From Candidatus Cloacimonadota bacterium (lineage in GTDB: Bacteria > Cloacimonadota > Cloacimonadia > Cloacimonadales > Cloacimonadaceae), in contig JASKKR010000005.1 in NCBI GenBank assembly GCA_030154085.1, forward strand, positions 23,909-87,908: a DNA stretch of 64,000 nucleotides, read 5' to 3'. Under the pieces are notes generated by a model that saw only the letters and a list, made by a program, of their open reading frames with translations, made no database searches and had not been told where the DNA came from. This document shows positions 46,102 to 56,127 of this stretch, in pieces; position 1 is the stretch's first letter; every line of letters starts with the position of its first letter. The position numbers and the translations under genes were made by a program.

Positions 46102-47259
46102 ATGAATAATAGATTTAATAAGATCTTTTCTGAGATAAAAGCGCGCCATGATTCTCTCTTGGGAGAACGAGCTTTTAAGGACAAAGACGCTTGGCGTAGC
46201 CATGATGAAGAACCTGATATGATGCGTTCTCGCTTTGCAGTTGACAGAGATAGAATCCTGTATAGTGGAGCATATCGTAGATATCATGGGAAGACTCAAG
46301 TATTTTTCTTTACAAATCTGATAGATGAGGAGATGACAAACAGGAATCTGCATATCGCATATGTTTCCCAGATTTCGAGGACTATAGGAAAATATCTTGG
46401 TTTAAATACAGAATTGATCGAAGCTATCGCGCTGGGGCATGATTTGGGACATTGTCCATTTGGACATGACGGGGAAAAAGCTCTCAGCGAAAATTGTATT
46501 GCCGCTGGAATTGGGCACTTTCATCATAATGTCGAATCTTTACATATAGTAGATAACATTTCGCGCAAAGGGCAGGGGCTAAATCTTACCTTCCAAGTGC
46601 GAGACGGGATTATCTCTCATGATGGCGAGGTTCACAATACACAGCTCAAACCTCAAAAGGGCAAAACTGAAGCAGACATTGAAGCCTACATCGCAGCCAA
46701 AACAGCTGGTAATGATATATCTTGGATGCCAGCGACACTTGAAGCATGCGTTGTGAGAATAACAGATACAATAGCTTATATAGGGCAAGATATTGAAGAT
46801 GCGATCAGATATAACATTCTTCGTCGTGATGAACTACCCAAAGAGCAAGTCAAATATTTAGGCAACAACAATAGCCAGATCATCGAGACCTTGGTGCAGA
46901 GTGTCATCGCAAACAGTTACGAACAAGACTATATAGCTTTTGATGATGAAACCTCAGAGCAACTGCGGGAACTGAAGAACTTTAATTACAAACGTATCTA
47001 TACTGATGAAAATGTGAAAAAGTCAAACGCATTGATTTATAGAACGATGCGAATATTGTTTGAGAAATATCTTGAGGATATCAATCATAAGAATTTGGAT
47101 TCTAAGATATTTAAACACTTTCTAAATCATAAGACTGATAAATATTTGGAAAGGTTCTCCCCTGCTGAGCAAGTGCGAGATTTCATAGCTACCATGACTG
47201 ACCGATATTACAATGAAGAGATCAAGGCATATTTATTACCTTGGCAGGGCGGATACTAA
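46102..47259 (+). CDS. dgt: Deoxyguanosinetriphosphate triphosphohydrolase-like protein
   Basis: HD-domain dNTP triphosphohydrolase, 385 residues, adjusting dNTP pools by releasing triphosphate. ATG 46102 is fixed by AAGGAG at 46090-46095; open frame further upstream is non-coding. RILYSGAYRRYHGKTQVFF is the nucleotide-site start; the metal motif is GHDLGHCPFGHDGE; a later HHNVESLHI and RITDTIAYIGQDIEDA complete the HD set. Monocistronic; its end is 3 nt from the convergent patatin gene. Confidence 0.92.
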   Translation: MNNRFNKIFSEIKARHDSLLGERAFKDKDAWRSHDEEPDMMRSRFAVDRDRILYSGAYRRYHGKTQVFFFTNLIDEEMTNRNLHIAYVSQISRTIGKYLGLNTELIEAIALGHDLGHCPFGHDGEKALSENCIAAGIGHFHHNVESLHIVDNISRKGQGLNLTFQVRDGIISHDGEVHNTQLKPQKGKTEADIEAYIAAKTAGNDISWMPATLEACVVRITDTIAYIGQDIEDAIRYNILRRDELPKEQVKYLGNNNSQIIETLVQSVIANSYEQDYIAFDDETSEQLRELKNFNYKRIYTDENVKKSNALIYRTMRILFEKYLEDINHKNLDSKIFKHFLNHKTDKYLERFSPAEQVRDFIATMTDRYYNEEIKAYLLPWQGGY

Positions 47260-47262
47260 GCC

Positions 47263-49422
47263 TTATTTTCGGGAGAAGGCAAAAGGATCAAGATCATATC
47301 CCAAAGATAGCATGGTGTTTAGTTTGCCAAGTTTATTGATGGCAAATTGGATTCTCAAGGGTGCAAAACCTGTGTCATAGCCAAACCCGAAATAGTAGCA
47401 ATATTGATTATTAAGGTTTTTAAGCCAGTCTTCATTATCATCATAGCTAAGAGCTTGTATACCGGCTGTCAAATGAGCATCTCCAAAAGGATTAAAATTG
47501 AGACCTAGTCCCCAGATGAGATAGTGCGGCGCACTTACTTCATAACGAGAGTATCCCTTAAAGCCATCAATCCCACCGATAGCAAAGGGGTCAAACTTGT
47601 CTTCAGGAACAGAATTGAAAAACGTGCCTATGTTTATAGACGCTTGGCCACTAAGATCGTCCAGGATGGGTTTATATATGTCTATTTTACTATAGAAAAG
47701 ATTATATACATAGTCGGATACATTTTCATTGTTAGCAATATTGAGTTTGCTCATCATACGCACACCGCTGTATGGGAATACATAGTTGTCCAAGCTCTCG
47801 TGATATGCTTTAAAGCCTATACCGCTTACATTATAACGCCTAGGTGGCATATTAGTCTCTGAGATACCCCTGTACAAAGAGGTATTGCTATAATATAGAA
47901 AGAATTCAGCAATCACAGCATGATCGGCAAAAACCCCCAAGCCAGTGGTAGCTCCGTATTCCAAGGATTGTATACTATGAATCTGATAGTGATCTTCATT
48001 ATATCCATAGAGGGTTTTCTCATTGACATAGGGAAAGATTCTATAATATACACCCCAAAAATCTCCAAAATTCTTTACATAATCGATGTTGAGCTCGTTT
48101 CTGCCTCCTAATACAATCCCAGCCATCAATTTGGAATTTTTAAGCACTAGATTGTCAATATTCAAGACTATCGAGGCAGTGAGTTTATCTTCTTCATTGT
48201 AGGAGTTATCCAGGATCAAAGTCTTGGGTTCTTTTTCCTTTACATAGATGTTTAGAATGTAAGTGTTATCTCCATTAGGATATAGATCAGGATAAATGAT
48301 ATGAAAATATCTAGAATTCCAAGCTCGCCGGCAAGCATATGAGATATCATAGCGGCTATAGTTCTTCCCAGTTTCTAAGCTTAGATACTCTCGTATCTTG
48401 GTAGAGCTGATTCTTTGATTGCCATGAATCTCTATATTGGTAATATGAAAAGTATCATAGCTCGGGTCTAGATGCGACGAATTGGCTATGGTTTCTTGAG
48501 GGACATTTTCAAAGAAGCGGCGAATTATATCAATGTTCTCTCGGGCGTATTTCTCTCCAATATCGATGATTTCTTTAACATAGCGAAAGTCAGTTGATGA
48601 ATAGCTTAGGAGATCAGGTTCAAGGATGAGATCTGCATTGTCGAGGTCTTCGTTAAGATTGCGTGTGATACCTATATTTATGGTTTGATCCAATATTGCC
48701 ACGAAGCTATCCAACTCATCGACATTGCGTAAGGATGAATTTACCTTAATTCCAATCACAATATCCGCTCCCAGCTCTCTGACTTGTGAGATAGGAAGAT
48801 TTTGAGCGATACCACCATCAATATAAAGATTACCATCCACTTCAAATGGAGGGAGTATGCTGGGAATTGAGATTGAACTACGCAGAGCTTGCACCAAAGA
48901 TCCGGACTCAAAAATATGTGCTTCCCCGGTGGATAGATCTGTCGCTACACAGGAAAATGGAATTGGGAATTGACTGAAGTCTTTTTGCGATGATGCCCCA
49001 GCAAAAATCTCAAATAGTTTGAGGTTGAGGCTGTTCACTCGGAAAACAGATGACGGCATCTTGGGTTTCCAGTTCTCATCCAGTTCAAATGTCAAATTGC
49101 CATATGGTGCCCAACGTTTTTCACCGATGTAAAGCTCTTGACGCGAGACTTTATCTCTCATGAGCTCATTCCAATCCACAGAAATAGCTATTTCTTCTAT
49201 TTCTTGCGCAGAATAGCCAATTGCTCTTAAAGCTCCAATCACGGCACCGATACTGGTGCCGGAGATGTAGTTTGGCTGGATACCTTCCTCTTCCAACACC
49301 TTGAGTATCCCTATATGTGCAAAGCCGCGAGCTCCACCTCCAGAAAGGGCATAACCAATCCCTGAAGCACTAAGCTGCGCTGCTAAAAGGCATATAAGGA
49401 TACTTATCAGGATGTGTTTCAT
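47263..49422 (-). CDS. Patatin-like phospholipase with POTRA and Omp85-type barrel (PlpD-like, type Vd)
   Basis: 719 residues. Signal peptide 1-19, then a patatin domain with oxyanion loop GGGARGFAHIG (28-38), nucleophile Ser 57 in SGTSIGA and the dyad Asp near 202 in DGGIAQNLP. Residues about 325-395 form a POTRA-like segment (IEIHGNQRISSTKIREYL), and the remainder is a beta-barrel with IGGIDGFKGYSRYE. This is the type Vd autotransporter order: the lipase is secreted or displayed through its own barrel. The start was set at 49422, since an upstream ATG (49452) lies in the preceding gene and would spoil the signal peptide. Confidence 0.88.
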   Translation of the reverse strand: MKHILISILICLLAAQLSASGIGYALSGGGARGFAHIGILKVLEEEGIQPNYISGTSIGAVIGALRAIGYSAQEIEEIAISVDWNELMRDKVSRQELYIGEKRWAPYGNLTFELDENWKPKMPSSVFRVNSLNLKLFEIFAGASSQKDFSQFPIPFSCVATDLSTGEAHIFESGSLVQALRSSISIPSILPPFEVDGNLYIDGGIAQNLPISQVRELGADIVIGIKVNSSLRNVDELDSFVAILDQTINIGITRNLNEDLDNADLILEPDLLSYSSTDFRYVKEIIDIGEKYARENIDIIRRFFENVPQETIANSSHLDPSYDTFHITNIEIHGNQRISSTKIREYLSLETGKNYSRYDISYACRRAWNSRYFHIIYPDLYPNGDNTYILNIYVKEKEPKTLILDNSYNEEDKLTASIVLNIDNLVLKNSKLMAGIVLGGRNELNIDYVKNFGDFWGVYYRIFPYVNEKTLYGYNEDHYQIHSIQSLEYGATTGLGVFADHAVIAEFFLYYSNTSLYRGISETNMPPRRYNVSGIGFKAYHESLDNYVFPYSGVRMMSKLNIANNENVSDYVYNLFYSKIDIYKPILDDLSGQASINIGTFFNSVPEDKFDPFAIGGIDGFKGYSRYEVSAPHYLIWGLGLNFNPFGDAHLTAGIQALSYDDNEDWLKNLNNQYCYYFGFGYDTGFAPLRIQFAINKLGKLNTMLSLGYDLDPFAFSRK

Positions 49423-49432
49423 CTGGATATAT

Positions 49433-50008
49433 TTAGAAATTACCGCCATCAATCACAGTTTCATCGATGTTATCGGGTTTTGAAGCCTGAACATCTTCAA
49501 AAACATATTCGATGGTGCCAAATATACAATTGGAATCTATATTTATGGCATCTCTTTGATTTTCACCATGAATATAGGTTCGTGTACCAAATCCTGTCTG
49601 ATTTCTTTCAGGTAAAATGGTCTTTCCAAAGATTGTCGTAGGCTCAATATTGTAACTCAGATGCGCCGGTAAAACGACTATAGCAGAGCCAAACACTACA
49701 GTGATATTCATGTCTGGAGCATTTTGATCAATATCTTTAAGATCCACATATCCACTCGAAAAAACCATCGTGTAATCACCACTGCGGTTGACTCGAAGTA
49801 CAGTTTTCTTGCCACCATCATCTCTTCTGTGAACGACCTTACTGCTGGTTCCCAAAAGGAGCTTTAAACCAAATAGGATGATAATCACCGCAAAGAAGGT
49901 CCGTGCCAGGGGCAAATGTATGCCAAAGGATTTTAGGATCAGAGAGATACCCCAAAGAATTAATAGGGTTCCCCAAAAGGCATTACCAAAGAAAAAGTTC
50001 ATTCTCAT
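49433..50008 (-). CDS. LiaF-like membrane protein
   Basis: 191 residues: two N-terminal membrane helices (about 8-24 and 33-53) typical of the LiaF transmembrane domain, then a beta-rich domain (MNITVVFGSAIVVLP and TTIFGKTILP) like the cell-wall-active antibiotic response protein family. In Bacillus LiaF inhibits the LiaRS sensor; no two-component genes are here, so the role is unknown. A strong ribosome site, GGAGGAGGAG, abuts the ATG. It lies between purL and the patatin gene. Confidence 0.75.
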   Translation of the reverse strand: MRMNFFFGNAFWGTLLILWGISLILKSFGIHLPLARTFFAVIIILFGLKLLLGTSSKVVHRRDDGGKKTVLRVNRSGDYTMVFSSGYVDLKDIDQNAPDMNITVVFGSAIVVLPAHLSYNIEPTTIFGKTILPERNQTGFGTRTYIHGENQRDAINIDSNCIFGTIEYVFEDVQASKPDNIDETVIDGGNF

Positions 50009-50023
50009 CTCCTCCTCCAGGAT

Positions 50024-52228
50024 CTAGATATTTAGTCCTCTTTCATAGTTATCTCTGAGCTCAAGGGCACAAATTGCAATATCATCATTGATAATAAAAT
50101 CTTGAGATTCAGTGACTTTGCCAATCATAGTTATTTCTACCTCATTTCGTTTTGCTATCTCAAGTATTTCTTGTATATTCTTTGAATCTGCAGAAATAAT
50201 TATGTTTGCTCCGCATTCGCCAAAATAGCTAATGGCGGGATGATCTTGTATATTAAAAATACCTTGGAAACCAAAAGTCTTTTCAGGGTGAAAACAGCAT
50301 TCAGCCAAGGCAATGGCAAGTCCCCCTTCACTCAGATCATGTGCACTGTTGATCAACCCCTGATTTATAAGCTCCAAAACCGTATTTTGAACCTTAATTT
50401 CCATTTGGAGATCGATTTGTGGAGGAATGCCAGCTATCAGATTGTGTATAACTTTGAGATATTCAGAACCACCTAAGTTTTTAGCCATAGGTCCTATAAG
50501 AAATACAGAATTACCTGCTTTTTTGAAATATTGAGTCATAGCTTTTCGGTAATCTTGCATGATGCCAAGCATACCAATCACAGGTGTAGGATAGATTGCA
50601 GCAGTAGGATTTTCATTGTAGAAACTCACGTTACCACCTGTGACAGGAGTCTCAAAGGCAAGACAGGCGTCTCTCATCCCTCGAATGCATTCAGAAAAGC
50701 AGTAGTAAACTTCAGGTTTGTAAGGATTACCGAAATTCAGACAGTTTGTAATAGCAATAGGCTTTGCCCCACTGCATACTACGTTTCTAGCAGATTCTGC
50801 TACAGCAGCTAAAGCTCCTTCATATGGGTCTAGATAGCAATATCTTCCGTTACAATCTGTGGCTGCTGATATCGCTTTTTTAGTATTTCGAATTCGGATC
50901 ACTGCTGCATCACTTCCAGGTTCGACAGTCGTGCTTATCCCTACCATGTGATCATATTGAGTAAATACTTTACGTTTGGAAGCTATATTCGGGCTTCCAA
51001 TCAATTTTACAAGAACCCTATTGAGATCTCCATCAAGATCTATTTTATTAAGGTCTACAGAATAAAGTTCTGCAAGGTAATTTGGGAGCTTAGTCTCCCT
51101 TTTGTATACTGGTGCTTTACCGCCCAGAATCAAATATTCTGCCGGGATCTCCGCCTCAACCTTATCACCATTCTTAATTCTAAGAATCTTATCATCCGTA
51201 ACTCTCCCAATTTGCACAGCGTCGAGATCCCATTTGGCAAATATAGCCAATACTTCCTCAATATTTTGAGGTTCTACAATCACCAACATTCTTTCTTGAG
51301 ATTCTGAAAGCATGATCTCATAGGTAGTCATATCGCTTTCTCTCTGAGGTACTTTGCTTACATCAATTTCACAACCAACATTACCTTTGCCAGCCATCTC
51401 GCTACTCGAGCAAGTAAGTCCTGCAGCCCCCATATCTTGAATCCCAACAACTAATCCAGCTTTAATGATCTCAAGAGTAGCCTCTAAGAGGAGTTTCTCA
51501 TAAAAAGGATCTCCTACCTGCACAGCGGTACGTTTTTCTTCAGATTCATCAGACAACTCAAGCGAGGCAAATGTTGCTCCATGAATGCCATCTCTACCAG
51601 TCTTAGCCCCAACAATGATTACAGCATTCCCCACTCCACTGGCAGCAGATTTGGCAAGATGACGATGTTCCAGTAGGCCAATAGCCATAGCATTTACCAA
51701 AGGATTCCCTTCATAGCTATCCTCAAAATATATCTCTCCACCAACCGTAGGGACTCCAAAGCAATTTCCATAATCAGCGATACCACTCACAACTTCTTTA
51801 AACAAGTGCTTTACGTTGGGATTATCAGGATTTCCAAATCTTAAGGAGTTTAGTGCTGCAATTGGGCGAGCTCCCATCGTAAATATATCTCGCAAAATCC
51901 CCCCTACTCCAGTTGCAGCTCCGTGATATGGTTCCAAAGCAGAAGGATGATTGTGGCTCTCAATTTTGAAACTGATGGCAAGTCCGTCACCAATATCTAC
52001 TACTCCAGCATTTTCTTCACCTGTTTCAGCAAGCATCATCTTGCCTTCTTTGGGAAGAGTTTTGAGCTGTAGGATAGAATTCTTATAGCTCGCATGTTCA
52101 CTCCACATCACACTAAAAATGCCCAATTCGACAAGATTTGGTTCACGACCTAGGATTTCCAAGATATAGGAATACTCCTCTGCGGAGATGCCATGTTCTG
52201 CGATTATTTCTTTGCTGATCTCTGTCAT
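50024..52228 (-). CDS. purL: Phosphoribosylformylglycinamidine synthase subunit II
   Basis: Fourth step of purine synthesis: converts FGAR to FGAM using ammonia from the PurQ glutaminase and ATP. 734 residues, the small-PurL form that needs separate PurQ and PurS, which are not in the window. Catalytic and ATP segments are clear: [50 protein letters not shown] and [11 protein letters not shown]. Its ATG lies directly against the stop of the preceding Sua5 fusion gene. Confidence 0.96.
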   Translation of the reverse strand: MTEISKEIIAEHGISAEEYSYILEILGREPNLVELGIFSVMWSEHASYKNSILQLKTLPKEGKMMLAETGEENAGVVDIGDGLAISFKIESHNHPSALEPYHGAATGVGGILRDIFTMGARPIAALNSLRFGNPDNPNVKHLFKEVVSGIADYGNCFGVPTVGGEIYFEDSYEGNPLVNAMAIGLLEHRHLAKSAASGVGNAVIIVGAKTGRDGIHGATFASLELSDESEEKRTAVQVGDPFYEKLLLEATLEIIKAGLVVGIQDMGAAGLTCSSSEMAGKGNVGCEIDVSKVPQRESDMTTYEIMLSESQERMLVIVEPQNIEEVLAIFAKWDLDAVQIGRVTDDKILRIKNGDKVEAEIPAEYLILGGKAPVYKRETKLPNYLAELYSVDLNKIDLDGDLNRVLVKLIGSPNIASKRKVFTQYDHMVGISTTVEPGSDAAVIRIRNTKKAISAATDCNGRYCYLDPYEGALAAVAESARNVVCSGAKPIAITNCLNFGNPYKPEVYYCFSECIRGMRDACLAFETPVTGGNVSFYNENPTAAIYPTPVIGMLGIMQDYRKAMTQYFKKAGNSVFLIGPMAKNLGGSEYLKVIHNLIAGIPPQIDLQMEIKVQNTVLELINQGLINSAHDLSEGGLAIALAECCFHPEKTFGFQGIFNIQDHPAISYFGECGANIIISADSKNIQEILEIAKRNEVEITMIGKVTESQDFIINDDIAICALELRDNYERGLNI

Positions 52229-53341
52229 TTATTTATCCTTAACTTTTATTTCTCTTTTCTTTATTTTTTCCATGAGAATCTTTAGACGATCCTCAATGAT
52301 GTCATATGTTTTACGATAAGTTTCAATATCACTACCGTAAGGATCTTCTATATCTTTGTCATCATCAGTGATTTCGCTGAGGGTAAAGATCTTGTGTGCC
52401 ATATTTGGATTTGCTTTGCGCAGGAAGTCACGATGCCGTTCTTCCATAGTCAGCACCAGCCATGAAGCAGCGATCATCTGAGGTGTAATCTGTTTTGAAA
52501 CATGTTCTTGTGCTTTCGTTATGCCTGCTTCCATGAGCAACTCCATTGATGACAGGGAAATCATATGCCCACCTTCCAAGAGGCCACTACTATCAGATAT
52601 CATATTTATCCCTTCATCATGTAACATCTTGTCAAATAGCATCTCAGCCATAGGACTGCGACAGATGTTTGCCGTACAAACAAACATGATTCGCGGCTTT
52701 TGGAAGGAAGCTTTGACCTCATAAAATGGGATAGATCCTTCGCGTAGGCAACGAATATCCTCGGCACCTTTAGTTTCATCACTCGATAAATGTTCAATCA
52801 AGGTTGAAGCTGAAGCATTATCATTATACACTTTTTTGCTGGGAATGAGAGCAATGTCAAACCAAGATTCATAAAACTTCTCGATCTTTGCAAGATCATT
52901 TTCGGCTGGAAGATTTGAATAATTGATAGATGTGCTTACAATCGGTTCATCTATAAGTTCAATAAAATATCTCAACAGAGGATCTGTTGGTACTCTAAAA
53001 GCTACTTTGCCATTTACAGCAATATGCTCGAAGGCTGGATCTTCAACTTTGAAAGCTATACTGAGATTTCCGGGATAGTATTGTTGCATAAGAATGTAAA
53101 TCGCATCTGGTACGGGAATATCTTGTTTATCAAACCACGAGATATCGTGAATCAAAACTATCATACCAGGCTTATTGCGCTTCTTGAGATTCTCAATGCG
53201 TTTAATACTATCCTTGGCAGATACTTTCGCACCAATTCCCCACATTGATCCTGTATAATGTAAAATACAGGCATCATCTATATTATTTTTAGTTAATATC
53301 TCCTGGAGCTTTTTTGGCGATGGATTTGTAATTTTTAGCAA
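52229..53341 (-). CDS. Fusion: Sua5/YrdC-like domain plus low-molecular-weight tyrosine phosphatase
   Basis: 370 residues. Residues 1 to about 205 resemble YrdC/Sua5, which makes threonylcarbamoyl-AMP for tRNA t6A37 (PGNLSIAFKV, VAFRVPTDPLLRYF and SINYSNLPA). Residues about 213-365 are a low-molecular-weight protein-tyrosine phosphatase: the P-loop VCTANICRSPMAE with nucleophile Cys near 220 and the general-acid Asp in DPYG near 332. The first domain is somewhat degenerate in its N-terminal KxR region, so synthase activity is uncertain. Fusion or adjacency of these families is known in some bacteria. Confidence 0.85.
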   Translation of the reverse strand: MLKITNPSPKKLQEILTKNNIDDACILHYTGSMWGIGAKVSAKDSIKRIENLKKRNKPGMIVLIHDISWFDKQDIPVPDAIYILMQQYYPGNLSIAFKVEDPAFEHIAVNGKVAFRVPTDPLLRYFIELIDEPIVSTSINYSNLPAENDLAKIEKFYESWFDIALIPSKKVYNDNASASTLIEHLSSDETKGAEDIRCLREGSIPFYEVKASFQKPRIMFVCTANICRSPMAEMLFDKMLHDEGINMISDSSGLLEGGHMISLSSMELLMEAGITKAQEHVSKQITPQMIAASWLVLTMEERHRDFLRKANPNMAHKIFTLSEITDDDKDIEDPYGSDIETYRKTYDIIEDRLKILMEKIKKREIKVKDK

Positions 53342-53368
53342 TATTTCCTAATTCCTTCTGCCTAATGG

Positions 53369-54469
53369 CTAATCTTCAAAAAATGGTAATGGATTGATGG
53401 CAGCGCCATCTTTACGAAGTTCAAAATGCAGAGACGGAACGTTTGCAGATCCAGTCATCCCACTTCGAGCTATAATTTGTCCACGTGTGACCTTGCTCCC
53501 ACGACTGACGAGTAAGTCACTATTGTATCCATATAAGCTATAGTATCCATTTTGGTGATCTATGATAATCATCTTGCCTTGTGCACCATAACGATCTGCA
53601 AAGATGACCTCACCATCATCTACAGCCACGACGTTAGAACCTTCTCTAACTGCGATATCAATACCATTGCTGACAACAGACGTGTTGTAGGATCTCGTTT
53701 CCTGCCCGAAATTGCGGATCACTTCACCTCTAACCGGCCAAGCTATTTTAATTTGAGTAAATTGATAGGATGAAGGTTGTTTCCCGCTTTCCTCCATAAG
53801 TCGATTGATCAGATTCTGTAATTGAGTAGCATCCTGTCTCATACGTGCTATACGCGCTTGGAGAGCCTGTTCTTCCTGACTCAATTTTTGGCTCTGACTT
53901 GTAAGATTACGAATCTCAGTTGAATAACGTCTTCGTTTTTTGTCTTCAGCTTTAAGATCTTTGTTGATACGAGATGCTTCGGAGCTTTTTATGTGTTGAG
54001 CCCGAATCAAATTGTCTGAATATCCCATAAGATGGTTTATCCTATCTTGACTCTGATTGATCAGGGCACATAAATATCTTTGATCTCTATGTTTTTGATC
54101 AAGATAGCGATAACTTCTGTCGATCTTGATTAGCAGTTCTAATTGATCTTCTTGGACGCTATGCAATTGTTCCAGCCTACTTTTAGCAAGCTGAATCTGT
54201 CGTTCGACTTTGATGAGTGAATCTCTGACTGTGCGCTCAGCTCTACGATAACGACTAAGATTTTGGTCTGTAATGCGACGCAGAGAATCAGTACGCTGAA
54301 TCTTGGTTTCAGTATCTTTCTTAAGCTCAGCTGTTTCTCTAGCTTTAGCCTCGGCACTTTCTAGCTCTGACTGAAGACGCTGAAGTTCACGTACTTTATC
54401 GTCCAGTTCGTCCGCATAAAGCAACATTGTCGACAGCATTATCGCTATCATTATCAGTGTCTTGACCAT
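53369..54469 (-). CDS. EnvC-like coiled-coil M23-family protein
   Basis: 366 residues. Signal peptide (about 1-20), a long coiled coil (about 22-230), then a LytM/M23 domain from about 255. The first zinc-site motif HxxxD reads SNGIDIA (His replaced by Asn) and the second HxH site reads LYGYNSD, while LHFELR is retained. The same losses occur in EnvC, an activator of cell-wall amidases, so this is likely a non-enzymatic amidase regulator in cell division. ATG 54469 has GGAG upstream. Confidence 0.87.
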   Translation of the reverse strand: MVKTLIMIAIMLSTMLLYADELDDKVRELQRLQSELESAEAKARETAELKKDTETKIQRTDSLRRITDQNLSRYRRAERTVRDSLIKVERQIQLAKSRLEQLHSVQEDQLELLIKIDRSYRYLDQKHRDQRYLCALINQSQDRINHLMGYSDNLIRAQHIKSSEASRINKDLKAEDKKRRRYSTEIRNLTSQSQKLSQEEQALQARIARMRQDATQLQNLINRLMEESGKQPSSYQFTQIKIAWPVRGEVIRNFGQETRSYNTSVVSNGIDIAVREGSNVVAVDDGEVIFADRYGAQGKMIIIDHQNGYYSLYGYNSDLLVSRGSKVTRGQIIARSGMTGSANVPSLHFELRKDGAAINPLPFFED

Positions 54470-54558
54470 ATATCTCTCCATTTTATCTAATCTAACCAAA
54501 GATTAAATTATAGGATAGCTGTCAATGAGAATCATAGTATAAAAAGCACAGTGAAACC

Positions 54559-56127
54559 TTACAATGTAGCATAAACAATTTCTCCACCAATCATGGTTAG
54601 TAAGCTTTGTGCTTCGATCCAATACTCATCTGGTAAGCCACGGTAATCTTCAATCACTATAAGATCGGCTAAATAGCCTTTCTCTATCTTCCCACGGATT
54701 TGTGCCGAGCAGGAGGATTCTGCAGCTCCGATGGTATATCCATCAATAGCTTGCTTGACGGTTATAATCTCAGTAGGATTAAGTTGTTCTCCTGATGCAG
54801 ATACTTTGTACCTGCGCTGGATGGCACTGTAAATTCCATAAAATGGATTCATAGACTCAATCGGTACATCAGAACCAAAAGCATAGGGAATCCCTGCATC
54901 AAGGATCGATTTGAAAGCATATGCTTCATGTTCTATATTTGGCCAACTCTCGTGAATCATGGGAATATCATTCGCTATATGAACAGGCTGCAAACTAACA
55001 AATAATCCGCTTTTCTTCAGATCATCAATGTCATTTAAGCGAATGGACTGGACGTGTTCAATCCTTTGAAAGAGATTGGTATATTCTGGATTTTCATTTA
55101 ATCTTAGAACACAGTCTATCACCTGTCGGACACAACGATCACCAATCGCGTGGATAGTGCAGGCAAACCCTGCTTTAGCAGCTTTTTCCATCTGATAATA
55201 CAAATCTTCATCACGATATCGTAGAATTCCAAAGTTGTCTGGCTGGTTGGGATATGGGTCAAACATAGCTGCTGTACGAGAGCCTAATGAGCCATCACCA
55301 AAAAGTTTCAAGCCCCCTACTTTGAAATATTCATCCCCCTCATAGCTACTGAGTTCACCAGAAATCATTTTATCGAGCTCAGAAGCCTGAAAGTGCCAAC
55401 AGAAACGAAAGCGAGAGCCCTGCTCTTGGGCTAACAGTAAAAGATCTTTGCTGGCCTCATATTCCATGGAATGAAAGCCGATTAAGCCCCACTTATAGAT
55501 ATCATTAACTGTATCCTTGATGCTCTTTACTAGGGCTTCTTGGGGTGGAGATATGATGTAAGGATCAATGATTTCAGTTGCCGTCTCAAAGACTACTCCG
55601 CTAAGCCTACCGTCGGGCATCCGCTCAAATTTTCCTCCTTGAGGATCCTGTATATCTTCTTTTACATTGCCAATTTCCATAGCTTTTGTATTGAATAGTT
55701 TCGCGTGATAATCTCGACTAAAAAGAGCTACTGGAATATCAGGAAATATATCATCAAGCAGATCACGATTGAGCTCCATAGGATCCTTAAGTATATTTCT
55801 ATTCCAACCTCCACCTAATATCCACTTGGCATTCCAATTCAAATTATTCCGATAGTTTATAAGATAGCTTCGTATCTCTTCAATACTAGAACAATCAAGC
55901 AAATTAACTAACAGTCTTGATTTTGCGTATTCAACAAAATGTGTATGTGCATCAGTGAATGCAGGCAATAACATCTTATGATGAAGATCAATCTCATTTA
56001 CAGTAATACCGGCAAGATTTCTGCATTCAGCTAGGCTGCCAATGTGATAGATAGAATCATTAACTACGAGAACTGCTTCAGCCTCGGGATGGCCATATAT
56101 GTGACCATTGAAAAATATAATATTCAT
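54559..56127 (-). CDS. Amidohydrolase family 3 protein (YtcJ-like)
   Basis: 522-residue metal-dependent hydrolase. Metal ligands in DAHTHFVEYAK near residue 60, CTIHAIGDRCV near 325, RIEHVQSI and the terminal Asp in FGSDVPIE follow the order of the amidohydrolase family 3 (YtcJ) group. The substrate is unknown. A 4-nt overlap ties it to the aminotransferase gene upstream; a gap of 89 nt separates it from the EnvC-like gene. Confidence 0.88.
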   Translation of the reverse strand: MNIIFFNGHIYGHPEAEAVLVVNDSIYHIGSLAECRNLAGITVNEIDLHHKMLLPAFTDAHTHFVEYAKSRLLVNLLDCSSIEEIRSYLINYRNNLNWNAKWILGGGWNRNILKDPMELNRDLLDDIFPDIPVALFSRDYHAKLFNTKAMEIGNVKEDIQDPQGGKFERMPDGRLSGVVFETATEIIDPYIISPPQEALVKSIKDTVNDIYKWGLIGFHSMEYEASKDLLLLAQEQGSRFRFCWHFQASELDKMISGELSSYEGDEYFKVGGLKLFGDGSLGSRTAAMFDPYPNQPDNFGILRYRDEDLYYQMEKAAKAGFACTIHAIGDRCVRQVIDCVLRLNENPEYTNLFQRIEHVQSIRLNDIDDLKKSGLFVSLQPVHIANDIPMIHESWPNIEHEAYAFKSILDAGIPYAFGSDVPIESMNPFYGIYSAIQRRYKVSASGEQLNPTEIITVKQAIDGYTIGAAESSCSAQIRGKIEKGYLADLIVIEDYRGLPDEYWIEAQSLLTMIGGEIVYATL

